Shown here in pieces: positions 34,076 through 42,251 of a DNA stretch of 64,000 bases. Origin of the DNA: Microbispora sp. NBC_01189. Lineage in GTDB: Bacteria > Actinomycetota > Actinomycetes > Streptosporangiales > Streptosporangiaceae. Under the pieces are notes generated by a model, which was given only the letters and a program-made list of their open reading frames with translations, had not been told where the DNA came from and did not search any database. Every line of letters begins with the position of its first letter. Position 1 is the first letter of the stretch. Location of the stretch: assembly GCF_036010665.1 (NCBI RefSeq), contig NZ_CP108581.1, forward strand, positions 4,073,501-4,137,500, in the 5' to 3' direction. Both the position numbers and the translations under genes were made by a program.

Positions 34076-35038
34076 ATGGGGATGGGGATCGTCGAGCAGG
34101 TCACCCGGCGGGCGGACGCGGTCAAGGCGGCGGGCCGGGTGTGGATCGAGCGCAACCGGATCCGCTTCCGCGCGCTCGACCATCTCATCCGGACCGTGCA
34201 GCGCTACCAGGTGCAGACGGGCGACCGGCTCGCGGGCGCCATCACCTACTTCGCGTTCCTGTCGTTCTTCCCGCTGATCGCGCTGGCCTTCGCGCTGTTC
34301 GGGTACGTCGTGACGATCCGCCCGGACGCGCTCGCCACGCTCACCGAGGCGATCAACAGCCAGCTTCCCGGGCTCGCCGGGCAGTTGCACATCGACCAGC
34401 TCGCCGGGGCGCGGGCGCGGGCCGGGATCATCGGTCTCCTCGGCCTGCTCTACGCCGGCCTGGGCGCGATGGACGCGCTGCGCGGGGCCCTGCGCACCGT
34501 CTGGATGACCTGTGAGCCGCCGCTCAACTACTTCGTCGGCAAGCTGCGCGACCTCGTCGCGCTCGTGCTCATGGGCGTCGTCCTGCTCGCCTCGGTGATC
34601 GCGAGTGGCTTCGCCACCGGGGCCACGAGCACGGTCGCCGGCTGGCTCGGCCTCGGCTCCTCACCGCTGGCCGGGCTCGGCGTCTGGCTCGCCGGGGTGG
34701 CCGCGAGCCTCGTCGCCGACCTGCTGCTCTTCCTGGTCATGCTCGGCTGGCTGGCGAAACCGGCGCAGCCGTTCCTCGTCGTGCTCAAGGGTTCGCTGCT
34801 GGGCGCGGCCGGCTTCGGCGTGCTGAAGCAGCTCGCCGCGCTGATCCTCTCCAGCACCCTGCACAATCCGGTGTACGGCACGTTCGCGGTGGTCGTGGGG
34901 CTGCTGCTGTGGATCAACCTGTCGGCCCGGGTGATCCTCTACGCCGCCGCGTGGACGGCGACGGCCAGCCTCGGCCCGCCTCCCGAGCCCACTCCGCTTC
35001 CCTCGCCCGCGATCACCCCCACCCACGGCACGGCCTGA
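34076..35038 (+). CDS. YihY/BrkB-family membrane protein
   Basis: The protein has 320 residues with about six hydrophobic segments. It carries the family signature TGDRLAGAITYFAFLSFFPLIALAF near residues 46-72 and the GLGAMDALRGALRTVWM loop. The family is widespread and its function is unsettled (once called RNase BN in error). In actinobacteria it often neighbours trpS and a D-Ala-D-Ala carboxypeptidase, as here. The C-terminus is Pro-rich. Confidence 0.85.
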   Translation: MGMGIVEQVTRRADAVKAAGRVWIERNRIRFRALDHLIRTVQRYQVQTGDRLAGAITYFAFLSFFPLIALAFALFGYVVTIRPDALATLTEAINSQLPGLAGQLHIDQLAGARARAGIIGLLGLLYAGLGAMDALRGALRTVWMTCEPPLNYFVGKLRDLVALVLMGVVLLASVIASGFATGATSTVAGWLGLGSSPLAGLGVWLAGVAASLVADLLLFLVMLGWLAKPAQPFLVVLKGSLLGAAGFGVLKQLAALILSSTLHNPVYGTFAVVVGLLLWINLSARVILYAAAWTATASLGPPPEPTPLPSPAITPTHGTA

Positions 35039-35052
35039 CGGCGGGCCGCCGG

Positions 35053-36378
35053 TCACCCGGCCGTACCGCCGGAGGGGTCGTCCCTGCGGGACCGGCGGCG
35101 CAGGGCGTACGCGCCGCCGAGGGCGAAGACCGCCAGCGCGCCGCCGGCGAGCAGGGGGACGGCCAGTCCCGAACCCGCGGGCTCCCTGCCCGCCACCCTG
35201 CGCGCGTCACCGCCTGTGCCGTCCCCTGCGCTGCCCCCGGGGCCGGGCGTCCCCGTGGGCCGTACGGCGAGGGCGGACGACGAGGGCGCGGGGTCGGGCA
35301 CCGGCCGGACCAGCTCGCCGACGGGGGCCACCCGGCTCCGCGCGGCGAAGCCCCAGTCGAGCAGCTTGGAGACCTCCTCCCAGAAGCCGCCGGGGTGATG
35401 CATGATCACGACGATGATCGTGTGACCGTCGCGGCGGGCCGCGCCCACGAAGCTGCCGAGAGCCTTCGTCGTCCAGCCGTTCTTGACCCCGAGCATGCCC
35501 TTGTAACGCCCGAGCAGCCGGTTGTGGTTGGCCATCTCGTAGTAGGCGGGCGCCGGAGACTCGCTGGGGTCGGAGTCGTCCTGGTTCTTCTTCTTCTTTT
35601 TCTTGCCGTAGTCCTTCGGTGCCGGGAACTTGGCGACCTTCGTACTGATGTACTCGCGGAAGGCGGGCATCGCCAGCCCGGCCCTGGCGATCAGGGCGAG
35701 GTCGTACGCCGAGCTGCGCTGGCCCGGGGCGTCCAGGCCGTTCGGCGTCCTGGCCACGGTGTCGTACGCCTGGAGTTTGCGCGCCTGCGCGTTCATGTCG
35801 GCGAGCGTCCTGGTCAGGCCGCCGTTGGCCTCGGCGAGCGCGACCGCGGCGTCGTTGGCGGAGACCATGAGGAGCGCCCGCATCAGGTCGTCGACCTTGT
35901 AGATCGGTTCGGGGACGATCCCGACGGCGCTGCCCTCGACGTTGCAGGCCTTCTCGCTCGGCTTGATCCTGCGGTTCTTGTCGAGCCTGGGGATCAGCGT
36001 CACGGCCGTCAGCGTCTTCAGCGTGCTCGCCGGCAGGTAGTGCCCGTGCGGGTCCTTCGCCGCGAGCACCGCGCCGGTGTCCGCGTCGGCGATCAGGTAG
36101 GCGGAGGACTCGGTCTTGGGCGGCGCCTTGAAACCGGCCGGCGCGACGACGCCGTGCCCGGCCAGCCGTTCCCCGCCGACGGTGGCGGCCCCGGCGGCCC
36201 CGGCGGCCCCGGTCGTCCCGGTGGCGGCCGCGGTGTCGCTCGCCCGCGGCGCCGGTGGACTCGGCACGGCACGCGCTCCGGCGGCGGGAGAGGCGCCGAG
36301 TAGCGCCGTCGTCAGCAGCGCCGTCGTCAGTCCCGCGGCCGCCCCGGTCGCGGCGAGTGCCCGTAGGTTCGTCCCCAT
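35053..36378 (-). CDS. D-alanyl-D-alanine carboxypeptidase (PBP5/DacC-like)
   Basis: The protein has 441 residues, secreted and then anchored by a C-terminal helix (about 408-426) with an RRRSRRDD tail. The active-site SxxK is in PASTLKT and SxN is in VSANDAA. The third motif, usually KTG, reads KNGWTTK here. It trims the terminal D-Ala of peptidoglycan stem peptides and limits cross-linking. A Lys-rich insertion (YGKKKKKKNQDDSDPSESP, about 260-280) is unusual and breaks the region before the third motif. Convergent with yihY. Confidence 0.88.
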   Translation of the reverse strand: MGTNLRALAATGAAAGLTTALLTTALLGASPAAGARAVPSPPAPRASDTAAATGTTGAAGAAGAATVGGERLAGHGVVAPAGFKAPPKTESSAYLIADADTGAVLAAKDPHGHYLPASTLKTLTAVTLIPRLDKNRRIKPSEKACNVEGSAVGIVPEPIYKVDDLMRALLMVSANDAAVALAEANGGLTRTLADMNAQARKLQAYDTVARTPNGLDAPGQRSSAYDLALIARAGLAMPAFREYISTKVAKFPAPKDYGKKKKKKNQDDSDPSESPAPAYYEMANHNRLLGRYKGMLGVKNGWTTKALGSFVGAARRDGHTIIVVIMHHPGGFWEEVSKLLDWGFAARSRVAPVGELVRPVPDPAPSSSALAVRPTGTPGPGGSAGDGTGGDARRVAGREPAGSGLAVPLLAGGALAVFALGGAYALRRRSRRDDPSGGTAG

Positions 36379-36481
36379 AGGGGGCTCAGCCTAGCCTCGA
36401 CTGTTTTCGCATGAAGCGACATATGCCCCATAGACCTCGGGGCCACGCGGAGAGCCGCCGATACTGGGGGCTTGACATCCT

Positions 36482-36501
36482 CCCCTCCCTGAAGGGAGGG
36501 G
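36482..36501. repeat. hairpin at the tnpB 3' end (right end of the element)
   Basis: CCCCTCCCTGAAGGGAGGGG folds into a 9-bp stem. It lies about 95 bp beyond the tnpB stop. By analogy with other TnpB systems, the omega RNA would run through the 3' end of tnpB into this region, with its guide in the flank just past it (below about 36475). Confidence 0.65.
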
Positions 36502-36593
36502 ATTCCAACCCTCACAGGTTGGTCTTCCTGTTTCGCTGCCGGTTGCCCGCTCGGAGGTTTCCGTTGAGGTCTTACACCAGCTCCACAGGCGTT

Positions 36594-37736
36594 TCAGTTC
36601 TCCGCCAGCCCGGCGGCGAGGATGTTCCTGGCGGCGTTGACGTCCCGGTCATGGACCGCGCCGCAGGCGCACTCCCAGGTCCGGACGTTCAGCGGCATCG
36701 CCTCGGCCAGGGTCCCGCAGGCCGAGCACAGCTTGGAGGAAGGGAACCACCGGTCGATCACGACCAGTTCCCGCCCGTACCAGGCCGTCTTGTATTCCAG
36801 CATCGAGCGGAGCTCCCGCCACGAGGCGTCGGAGATGGCGCGGGCGAGGGAGTGGTTCTTGACCATGTGGCGGACGGTCAGGTCCTCGATCACGACCGTT
36901 TGGGTCTCACGGACGAGCGAGGTGGTCAGCTTGTGCAGGAAGTCCCGGCGCCGGTCGGCGATCCGGGCGTGGGCGCGGGCGACCTTGAGCCGGGCCTTGG
37001 CACGGTTCGCGCTGCCCGCCGCTTTGCGGGCCAGCGAGCGCTGGGCCTTGGCCAGTCTGCGCCGGTCGGTGCGCTCATGCCCAGGGTTGGCGACCTTGCC
37101 GTCCTCGTCGGTCACCCCGGGGATCGGGCGGGACAGGGCCACCAGGCTGGTGATCCCCGCATCCACCCCGACCACGTCCCCGCCGGGGTCGAGGGGGCGG
37201 ATCGTCTCCTCCACCAGGAGGGACACGAACCACCGCCCGGCCGCGTCCCTGCTCACCGTCACCGTGGACGGCTCCGCCCCCTGCGGGAGTGGACGCGACC
37301 ACACGATGTCCAGCGGGGCGTCCATCTTCGCCAGCGTGAGCCGGCCATCGCGCCAGCGAAACGCCGAGCGGGTGTACTCGGCCGACGCCCGCGACTTCTT
37401 ACGCGACTTGAACACCGGATATCTGGCCCGCTTGGCAAAGAAGTGGGCGAAGGCGGCCTGCAGGTGCCGCAGCGCCTGCTGGAGCGGCACGGACGACACC
37501 TCGTTCAGGAACGCCAGCTCTTCGGTCCGCTTCCACGCCGTCAGCAAGGCGGAGGACTCCGCGTAGGAGACTCGGCGGCCCTCCAGAGTGTAGGCGCGGG
37601 TGCGTTCTTCCAGCGCCTTGTTGTAGACCAGGCGCACGCATCCGAACGTCCGGGCAAGCTCACACGCCTGCTCGGGGGTGGGATAGAAGCGGTACTTGTA
37701 GGCCCGCTTCACCGTCTGCGCCACGCCGCACATCAT
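36594..37736 (-). CDS. tnpB: TnpB RNA-guided nuclease homologue
   Basis: The protein has 380 residues; GTG 37724 is a possible later start. The N-terminus KRAYKYRFYPTPEQ is the family hallmark. The split RuvC residues are all visible: Asp in VGVDAGI (about 190), Glu in VIEDLTV (about 281) and Asp in DRDVNAARN (about 361). The zinc ribbon is CSACG (about 339) and ECACG (about 355), a CxxC-CxC spacing. TnpB proteins use an RNA made from the transposon end to cut a matching site next to a short motif, keeping the element in place. All key residues are present, so it may be active. Confidence 0.92.
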   Translation of the reverse strand: MMCGVAQTVKRAYKYRFYPTPEQACELARTFGCVRLVYNKALEERTRAYTLEGRRVSYAESSALLTAWKRTEELAFLNEVSSVPLQQALRHLQAAFAHFFAKRARYPVFKSRKKSRASAEYTRSAFRWRDGRLTLAKMDAPLDIVWSRPLPQGAEPSTVTVSRDAAGRWFVSLLVEETIRPLDPGGDVVGVDAGITSLVALSRPIPGVTDEDGKVANPGHERTDRRRLAKAQRSLARKAAGSANRAKARLKVARAHARIADRRRDFLHKLTTSLVRETQTVVIEDLTVRHMVKNHSLARAISDASWRELRSMLEYKTAWYGRELVVIDRWFPSSKLCSACGTLAEAMPLNVRTWECACGAVHDRDVNAARNILAAGLAEN

Positions 37737-37835
37737 GCCACCCGCTCAGTTGACGATCGCATGTTTGTTCGTACGGCGTTTCGTCTTCCGGCGAAACGCC
37801 TGCCCCTGCCCTGCTCCGCAGGGGGTCCGATTCCT

Positions 37836-37853
37836 CCCCGCCTGAAGGCGGGG
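37836..37853. repeat. hairpin at the tnpB 5' side (left end of the element)
   Basis: CCCCGCC, loop TGAA, GGCGGGG. The loop and the flanking TCCTCCCC / GGGGTTTCC match the hairpin at 36482-36501. Confidence 0.65.
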
Positions 37854-37872
37854 GTTTCCACGGAGGATCTTG

Positions 37873-38079
37873 ATGACGAGACGTGTCTCCGCCTTCCTCG
37901 TGACGCTCGCCGCGTTCATGATCTTCGAGTGGATCAACCTGGGCTTCAACCTCGCCGACGGCCACAGGACGTCCTTCTACGTCGTCCACGGGGTGTTGAT
38001 CGCGGTGAACATCCTCCTGGCGCTGACGCTCGCGGTCGTGGGCGTGCGGGGGTGGATGAGGGGTAGGGCTGACCTCTGA
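37873..38079 (+). CDS. SCO4848-family small membrane protein
   Basis: The protein has 68 residues from ATG 37873, with GGAGG at 37862-37866. There are two hydrophobic helices (about 6-25 and 36-58) and the family's ending VVGVRGWMRG. In Streptomyces the relative SCO4848 lies next to the D-Ala-D-Ala carboxypeptidase SCO4847. Here a TnpB element separates the pair. Function unknown. Confidence 0.7.
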   Translation: MTRRVSAFLVTLAAFMIFEWINLGFNLADGHRTSFYVVHGVLIAVNILLALTLAVVGVRGWMRGRADL

Positions 38080-38117
38080 CGACGTTGTCCGGCACGACCA
38101 GGTGATGGAGGCAAGCG

Positions 38118-39290
38118 GTGACCATCGAGTTCAACCCCTCGCGGGGCGCCACGCTCGGGGTGGAGTGGGAGCTTCAGCTCGTCGACACGCACACGCGGCA
38201 GCTGCGCCAGGACGCGAGGGACGTGCTCGCCGCGGTCCCCGACCTGAGCGAGGGGCAGCGGCCCAAGGCGATGCACGAGCTGATGCAGTCGCAGGTCGAG
38301 ATCATCACCGACGTCTGCCACACGGTCGCGGAGGCCGTACAGGACCTGCGCAAGAGCATCGGCCGGCTGACCGAGGTGGTCGAGCCGCGCGGCATGGCGC
38401 TCGCCTGCACCGGGACCCACGCGATCAGCGAGTGGCGGGACGCCGTCTACGCGCCCAGTCAGCGGTACGTGGAGCTGGTCGAGGAGATGCAGTGGCTCGC
38501 CTGGCGCATCCAGACGTTCGGCGTGCACGTCCACGTGGGCGTCCGGGACCGGGACAAGGTCATCCCGATGGTCAACGCCCTCGCGGCGTACCTGCCGCAC
38601 TTCCTCGCGCTCACCTCCTCCAGCCCCTACTGGGGCGGGCAGGACACCGGGCTGGCATCGAGCCGGGCCATCGTCTTCGGCTCGCTGCCCACCGCCGGGC
38701 CGCCGCACCTGCTGGCCGACTGGGCCGAGTTCGAGGAGTACATGGACACGCTGGTCAAGGCGGGCACCATCCGCAGCATCAAGGAGGTGTGGTGGGACAT
38801 CCGGCCGCACCCCGACTTCGGCACGATCGAGATCAGGATGTTCGACGGCATCCCCACGCCGCGCGAGGTCGGCATGGTCGCCGCGTTGTCCCAGTGCCTC
38901 GTGCAGCAGTTCGACCAGCAGATCGACCGGGGCTACACGCTGCCGCATCCGGCGGCGTGGGTGGTGCGCGACAACAAGTGGCGCGCGACGCGATATGGTC
39001 TCGACGCGGACGTGATCACCGACGACCACGGCTCCACGGCGCCGATGCGCGACGTATTGTATGAACTTCAGCGCGAACTCGAACCGGTCGCGGAACGGCT
39101 CGGCTGTGCCGAGGAACTGGCGGTCGTGACCGATGTGCTGGAGCAGGGAAGCTCCTCCGAGCGCCAGCGGGCGATCCTCGCCGACGGCGGAAGCCTCCAG
39201 GACGTGGTCGATGCCACGATCATCGAGCTCGCCGAGGACAGGTTCGTGACGTCGAACCCCAACCGCGACGCCGGACAATCAGGCTCCTGA
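38118..39290 (+). CDS. carboxylate-amine ligase, glutamate-cysteine ligase family 2 (YbdK-like)
   Basis: The protein has 390 residues from GTG 38118 with GGAGGC 6 bp upstream. Family marks are GVEWELQLVD at the start (the metal/ATP-binding glutamate), QSQVEIITDVC, THAISEW, FGVHVHVGV and the late FGTIEIRMFDGIPTP. These enzymes make gamma-glutamyl or related amide bonds using ATP. Since actinobacteria make mycothiol rather than glutathione, glutathione synthesis is unlikely and the true substrate is open. Confidence 0.85.
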   Translation: MTIEFNPSRGATLGVEWELQLVDTHTRQLRQDARDVLAAVPDLSEGQRPKAMHELMQSQVEIITDVCHTVAEAVQDLRKSIGRLTEVVEPRGMALACTGTHAISEWRDAVYAPSQRYVELVEEMQWLAWRIQTFGVHVHVGVRDRDKVIPMVNALAAYLPHFLALTSSSPYWGGQDTGLASSRAIVFGSLPTAGPPHLLADWAEFEEYMDTLVKAGTIRSIKEVWWDIRPHPDFGTIEIRMFDGIPTPREVGMVAALSQCLVQQFDQQIDRGYTLPHPAAWVVRDNKWRATRYGLDADVITDDHGSTAPMRDVLYELQRELEPVAERLGCAEELAVVTDVLEQGSSSERQRAILADGGSLQDVVDATIIELAEDRFVTSNPNRDAGQSGS

Positions 39291-39330
39291 AGGGGTACGT
39301 CTGAAATGTCCGGGGAAGTGCGCCGCAACT

Positions 39331-39359
39331 CTGACAATCAGCGGTGACCGGTGTAAATA
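39331..39359 (+). promoter_or_regulatory. predicted housekeeping-type promoter before the amidohydrolase leader
   Basis: CTGACA (39331-39336), 17 bp, TAAATA (39354-39359), a near-ideal sigma-70 layout. Transcription would begin near 39366, leaving a leader of about 165 nt before the GTG at 39532. Confidence 0.6.
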
Positions 39360-39406
39360 CTGGGTAACCCGCCGTATCAAGGGCTCGCGGCATGGGAGGA
39401 TTGTGA

Positions 39407-39463
39407 ATGAAGGGTCGGTGGAGGCGAGACACGCCCGCTCGGCCCTTCTGGGCTTTTTCATGA
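39407..39463 (+). CDS. possible 18-residue leader peptide
   Basis: GGGAGG at 39394-39399 precedes ATG 39407, which opens MKGRWRRDTPARPFWAFS and stops at 39461-39463. It has two tryptophans and five arginines in 18 residues. Its reading frame crosses the two competing RNA helices described for 39410-39458, the arrangement expected of a ribosome-sensing attenuator. GTG 39403, four bases earlier, would instead extend the amidohydrolase frame. Confidence 0.4.
   Translation: MKGRWRRDTPARPFWAFS
39410..39458 (+). promoter_or_regulatory. candidate transcription attenuator
   Basis: GGCCCTTCTGGGC followed by five T (39441-39458) is a small intrinsic-terminator-like hairpin. Its left arm can pair instead with AAGGGTCG at 39410-39417 (8 pairs to CGGCCCTT at 39440-39447), which would prevent the terminator. 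Both lie before the amidohydrolase start, and the leader peptide covers them. Confidence 0.45.
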
Positions 39464-39531
39464 CTTCTAGTGATCATATGGACGATCCGATGACCCGTGG
39501 CCGGGACGGCTCACCGGAGAAGGGAAGACCC

Positions 39532-40773
39532 GTGGCCACCTCATCGAAGCTCGCTACGCCGGACGCGGCCGTGCCGGGAAGCACCGACCTGGCCGCGCAA
39601 CTGGCGGACTTCCTGCGCGAGCGCAACGATGAGCTGATCGAGTTCCGGCGCGACCTGCACGCGCATCCGGAGATCGCCTTCAGCGAGCATCGCACGACGG
39701 AGAAGATCGCCGAGCGCATGACCGACGCCGGTCTCACGCCACACCCGCTGTCCCGCGGGACCGGCCTGTGGGTGGACCTCGGCCGGGGCGAGGGGCCGAC
39801 GGTCGCCCTGCGCGCCGACATCGACGCGCTGCCGATGGAGGACGAGAAGGACGTCCCCTATCGCTCCACGAACCCGAACGCCTGCCACGCCTGCGGCCAC
39901 GACGTGCACACGGCCATGGTCATCGGCGCGGGGCTGTTCCTGGCGTCCCAGGCCGACGCGGGCGCGCTGCCCGGCCGGGTACGGCTGATCTTCCAGCCCG
40001 CCGAGGAGGTGGCGAGCGGCGCCCTGGAGGTCATGCGCGACGGCGGCCTGAACGACGTCGACCGCATCTTCGCGCTGCACTGCGACCCGCGCCTCGACGC
40101 CGGGCGCGTCGGCCTGCGCACCGGCCCGATCACCGGGTCCTGCGACAGCCTGCGCATCCGGGTGGCCGGCCCCGGCGGGCACACCGCCCGGCCCCACCTG
40201 ACCGTGGACCTCGTCTACGCGCTCAGCAAGATCGTCACCGAACTGCCGGCCGCGCTGTCGCGGCGCGTGGACCCCCGGTCCAGCCTCAGCCTCGTGTGGG
40301 GCCAGATCTCGGCCGGCTCGGTGGCCAACGCGATCCCGGACGTCGGGATGGCCCAGGGCACGATCAGGTCGCTGGACGAGGAGGCCTGGCACCAGGCTCC
40401 CGACCTCGTCAAGGCCCTGCTCGACTCGGTCGCCTGCGCGTACGGCGTGGACGCCGAGATCGACTACCGGCGGGGCACGCCGCCCACGGTGAACGAGGCC
40501 ACCAGCATCCAGATGCTGCACGACGCGGTCACCCAGATCATCGGCGAGGGAAGCGCCGTGCCCACCCCGCAGAGCCTCGGCGGCGAGGACTTCTCCTGGT
40601 ACCTCGAGTCGGTGCCCGGCGCGCTCGCCCGCCTGGGCACCCGCCCGCCGGGGGTCGTGGACGAGGTCGACCTCCACCGGCCGCAGTTCGACGTGGACGA
40701 GCGCGCCATCGGCATCGGCGTCAAGGTGCTCGCCGCCACCGCGCTCACCGCCCTGTGGGGCGGCAACCGCTGA
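39532..40773 (+). CDS. M20-family amidohydrolase (N-acyl amino acid hydrolase type)
   Basis: The protein has 413 residues from GTG 39532 (GGAGAAGGGAAG upstream); earlier starts at 39403, 39478 and 39490 share the frame. Metal ligands of the M20D type are visible: CHACGHDVHTAM, the EEVASGA glutamates, LHCDPRL and late GGEDFSWYL. The dimerisation domain is the middle third (RIRVAGPGGHTARP). It removes acyl groups from amino acids or small conjugates, as in IAA-amino acid and N-acetyl amino acid hydrolases. Its leader may be an attenuator. Confidence 0.88.
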   Translation: MATSSKLATPDAAVPGSTDLAAQLADFLRERNDELIEFRRDLHAHPEIAFSEHRTTEKIAERMTDAGLTPHPLSRGTGLWVDLGRGEGPTVALRADIDALPMEDEKDVPYRSTNPNACHACGHDVHTAMVIGAGLFLASQADAGALPGRVRLIFQPAEEVASGALEVMRDGGLNDVDRIFALHCDPRLDAGRVGLRTGPITGSCDSLRIRVAGPGGHTARPHLTVDLVYALSKIVTELPAALSRRVDPRSSLSLVWGQISAGSVANAIPDVGMAQGTIRSLDEEAWHQAPDLVKALLDSVACAYGVDAEIDYRRGTPPTVNEATSIQMLHDAVTQIIGEGSAVPTPQSLGGEDFSWYLESVPGALARLGTRPPGVVDEVDLHRPQFDVDERAIGIGVKVLAATALTALWGGNR

Positions 40774-40972
40774 CGCGTCGAGGCGGTGTGTGCCGGGTTC
40801 CGATCCGCCGCACCGCCCGCGTTCCCGACTGACTCCTTCGCGCCGCCCTCGCCGGGCAGACCGGTCTCCAGCGTGATCGTCCGGCCCGCCTGACCGCGTT
40901 TTCCCAGGCTGTCCCAGTGTCACAGCCCGGACTGGGGTCAATAACGGACATGTTGCGGAGTGGTACGCGGGT

Positions 40973-41001
40973 TTGGTCTATGCAGGTCAAACAACTATCT
41001 T
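40973..41001 (+). promoter_or_regulatory. predicted promoter of the nucleoside transport operon
   Basis: TTGGTC (40973-40978), 17 bp, TATCTT (40996-41001), about 78 bp before the TTG start of the lipoprotein. The rest of the 305-bp gap (40774-41078) shows no gene. Confidence 0.4.
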
Positions 41002-41078
41002 CCGTGCAGGGTTGCCGTGCGTTCCTGCGTGCGTGCGACGAGAGTTGGACGACGGGGAACGGAAGGGGAGTCAACACC

Positions 41079-42149
41079 TTGCTCCGCAATCGAGTTAGCA
41101 AACTGGCCGCCACCACCATGGGCGGCGTCTTGCTCATGGCCGCCGCCGCGTGTGGCGGTGGCGACGACACCACGACCGGAGCCACGGCCGGCGCGTCATC
41201 CGCGCCCGCCGAAGCCGGCGGCGGCGCGAAGGTGGGTCTGGCGTACGACATCGGCGGCCGCGGCGACGGGTCGTTCAACGACGCCGCCGCCAAGGGCCTC
41301 GACCAGGCCGTGTCGGAGCTGAAGGTCGAGAAGAAGGAACTGGAGGCGACGGCGGGCGAGACCGACGCCCAGAAGGAGGAGCGGCTGCGCCTGCTCGCCA
41401 ACGGCGGGTACAACCCGGTCATCGCGGTCGGCTTCGCCTACTCGGGCTCGGTGGCGAAGGTCGCCAAGGAGTTCCCCGACGTCAAGTTCGCCATCGTCGA
41501 CGACGACGCCGCGAAGGGCGACAACATCAGCAACCTGATGTTCGCCGAGGAGCAGGGGTCGTTCCTCGTCGGCGCCGCGGCGGCGCTCAAGTCGCAGAAG
41601 GGCAACATCGGCTTCGTGGGCGGCGTCGACGTGCCGCTGATCCACAAGTTCGAGGCGGGCTTCGAGGCCGGCGCGAAGGCCGTCAAGCCGGACATCAAGA
41701 TCCAGAGCAAGTACCTCACCCAGCCCCCGGACTTCGGCGGCTTCGGTGACCCGGCCAAGGGCAAGACCGCCGCGCAGGGCATGTACGACGCCGGCGCCGA
41801 CGTGGTCTACCAGGCGGCCGGCGGCTCCGGCGCGGGCGTCTTCGAGGCGGCCAAGGCCGCGAAGGCGATGGCGATCGGGGTCGACTCCGACCAGGCGGGC
41901 CTCCCGGCGTACGCCGACTTCAAGGACGTGATCATCACCTCGATGATCAAGAAGGTCGACGTGGCGGTCTTCGACTTCCTGAAGAACTTCACCACCGGCA
42001 CGGTCAAGGCCGGTCCGACCGTCTACGACCTCAAGGCGGGTGGCGTCGACTACTCCACCACCGGTGGAAAGATCGACGACATCAAGCCGAAGATCGACGA
42101 GTACAAGCAGAAGATCATCGGCGGCGAGATCGCGGTCCCGACGTCCTGA
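41079..42149 (+). CDS. BMP-family nucleoside-binding lipoprotein of an ABC importer
   Basis: The protein has 356 residues from TTG 41079; GGAAGGGGAG lies 8 bp upstream and the signal peptide starts just after. The lipobox is LLMAAAAC (Cys about 26). The mature domain is of the basic membrane protein type (VGLAYDIGGRGDGSFNDAA, GFAYSGSVAKVAKEFPDVKFAIVDD, VYQAAGGSGAGVFEAA, VDSDQA). BMP proteins of this kind bind purine or other nucleosides, and the neighbours (two permeases, cdd, deoA) agree. It is first gene of the operon, with a terminator-like hairpin after it that would let it be made in excess. Confidence 0.9.
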   Translation: MLRNRVSKLAATTMGGVLLMAAAACGGGDDTTTGATAGASSAPAEAGGGAKVGLAYDIGGRGDGSFNDAAAKGLDQAVSELKVEKKELEATAGETDAQKEERLRLLANGGYNPVIAVGFAYSGSVAKVAKEFPDVKFAIVDDDAAKGDNISNLMFAEEQGSFLVGAAAALKSQKGNIGFVGGVDVPLIHKFEAGFEAGAKAVKPDIKIQSKYLTQPPDFGGFGDPAKGKTAAQGMYDAGADVVYQAAGGSGAGVFEAAKAAKAMAIGVDSDQAGLPAYADFKDVIITSMIKKVDVAVFDFLKNFTTGTVKAGPTVYDLKAGGVDYSTTGGKIDDIKPKIDEYKQKIIGGEIAVPTS

Positions 42150-42163
42150 CCTGCGCAATCAAG

Positions 42164-42195
42164 GGGCCCGGTGGCACCCGCCCCGGGCCCTTTTG
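42164..42195 (+). terminator. intercistronic terminator-like hairpin after the lipoprotein gene
   Basis: GGGCCCGG (42164-42171) pairs with CCGGGCCC (42183-42190), followed by TTTT. It is likely a partial terminator inside the operon, giving more binding protein than transporter. Confidence 0.7.
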
Positions 42196-42251
42196 TTCTA
42201 CTCTGACTACCACTTGACCATCATCGGGCACTCCGCGAGGAGGAGGCCGCC

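Larger units (their letters stand above)
36470..37860 (-). mobile_element. TnpB-only transposon (IS200/IS605 or IS1341-like)
   Basis: A single tnpB gene is bordered by two related hairpin ends. At 36482-36501 the hairpin is CCCCTCCCTGAAGGGAGGGG, and at 37836-37853 it is CCCCGCC-TGAA-GGCGGGG, each inside TCCTCCCC...GGGGxTTCC. Subterminal hairpins like these are what the HUH transposase TnpA recognises. No tnpA is present, so movement would need one elsewhere. The ends are approximate. The element sits between the D-Ala-D-Ala carboxypeptidase and the SCO4848-family gene, whose ribosome site begins right after the hairpin. Confidence 0.75.
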
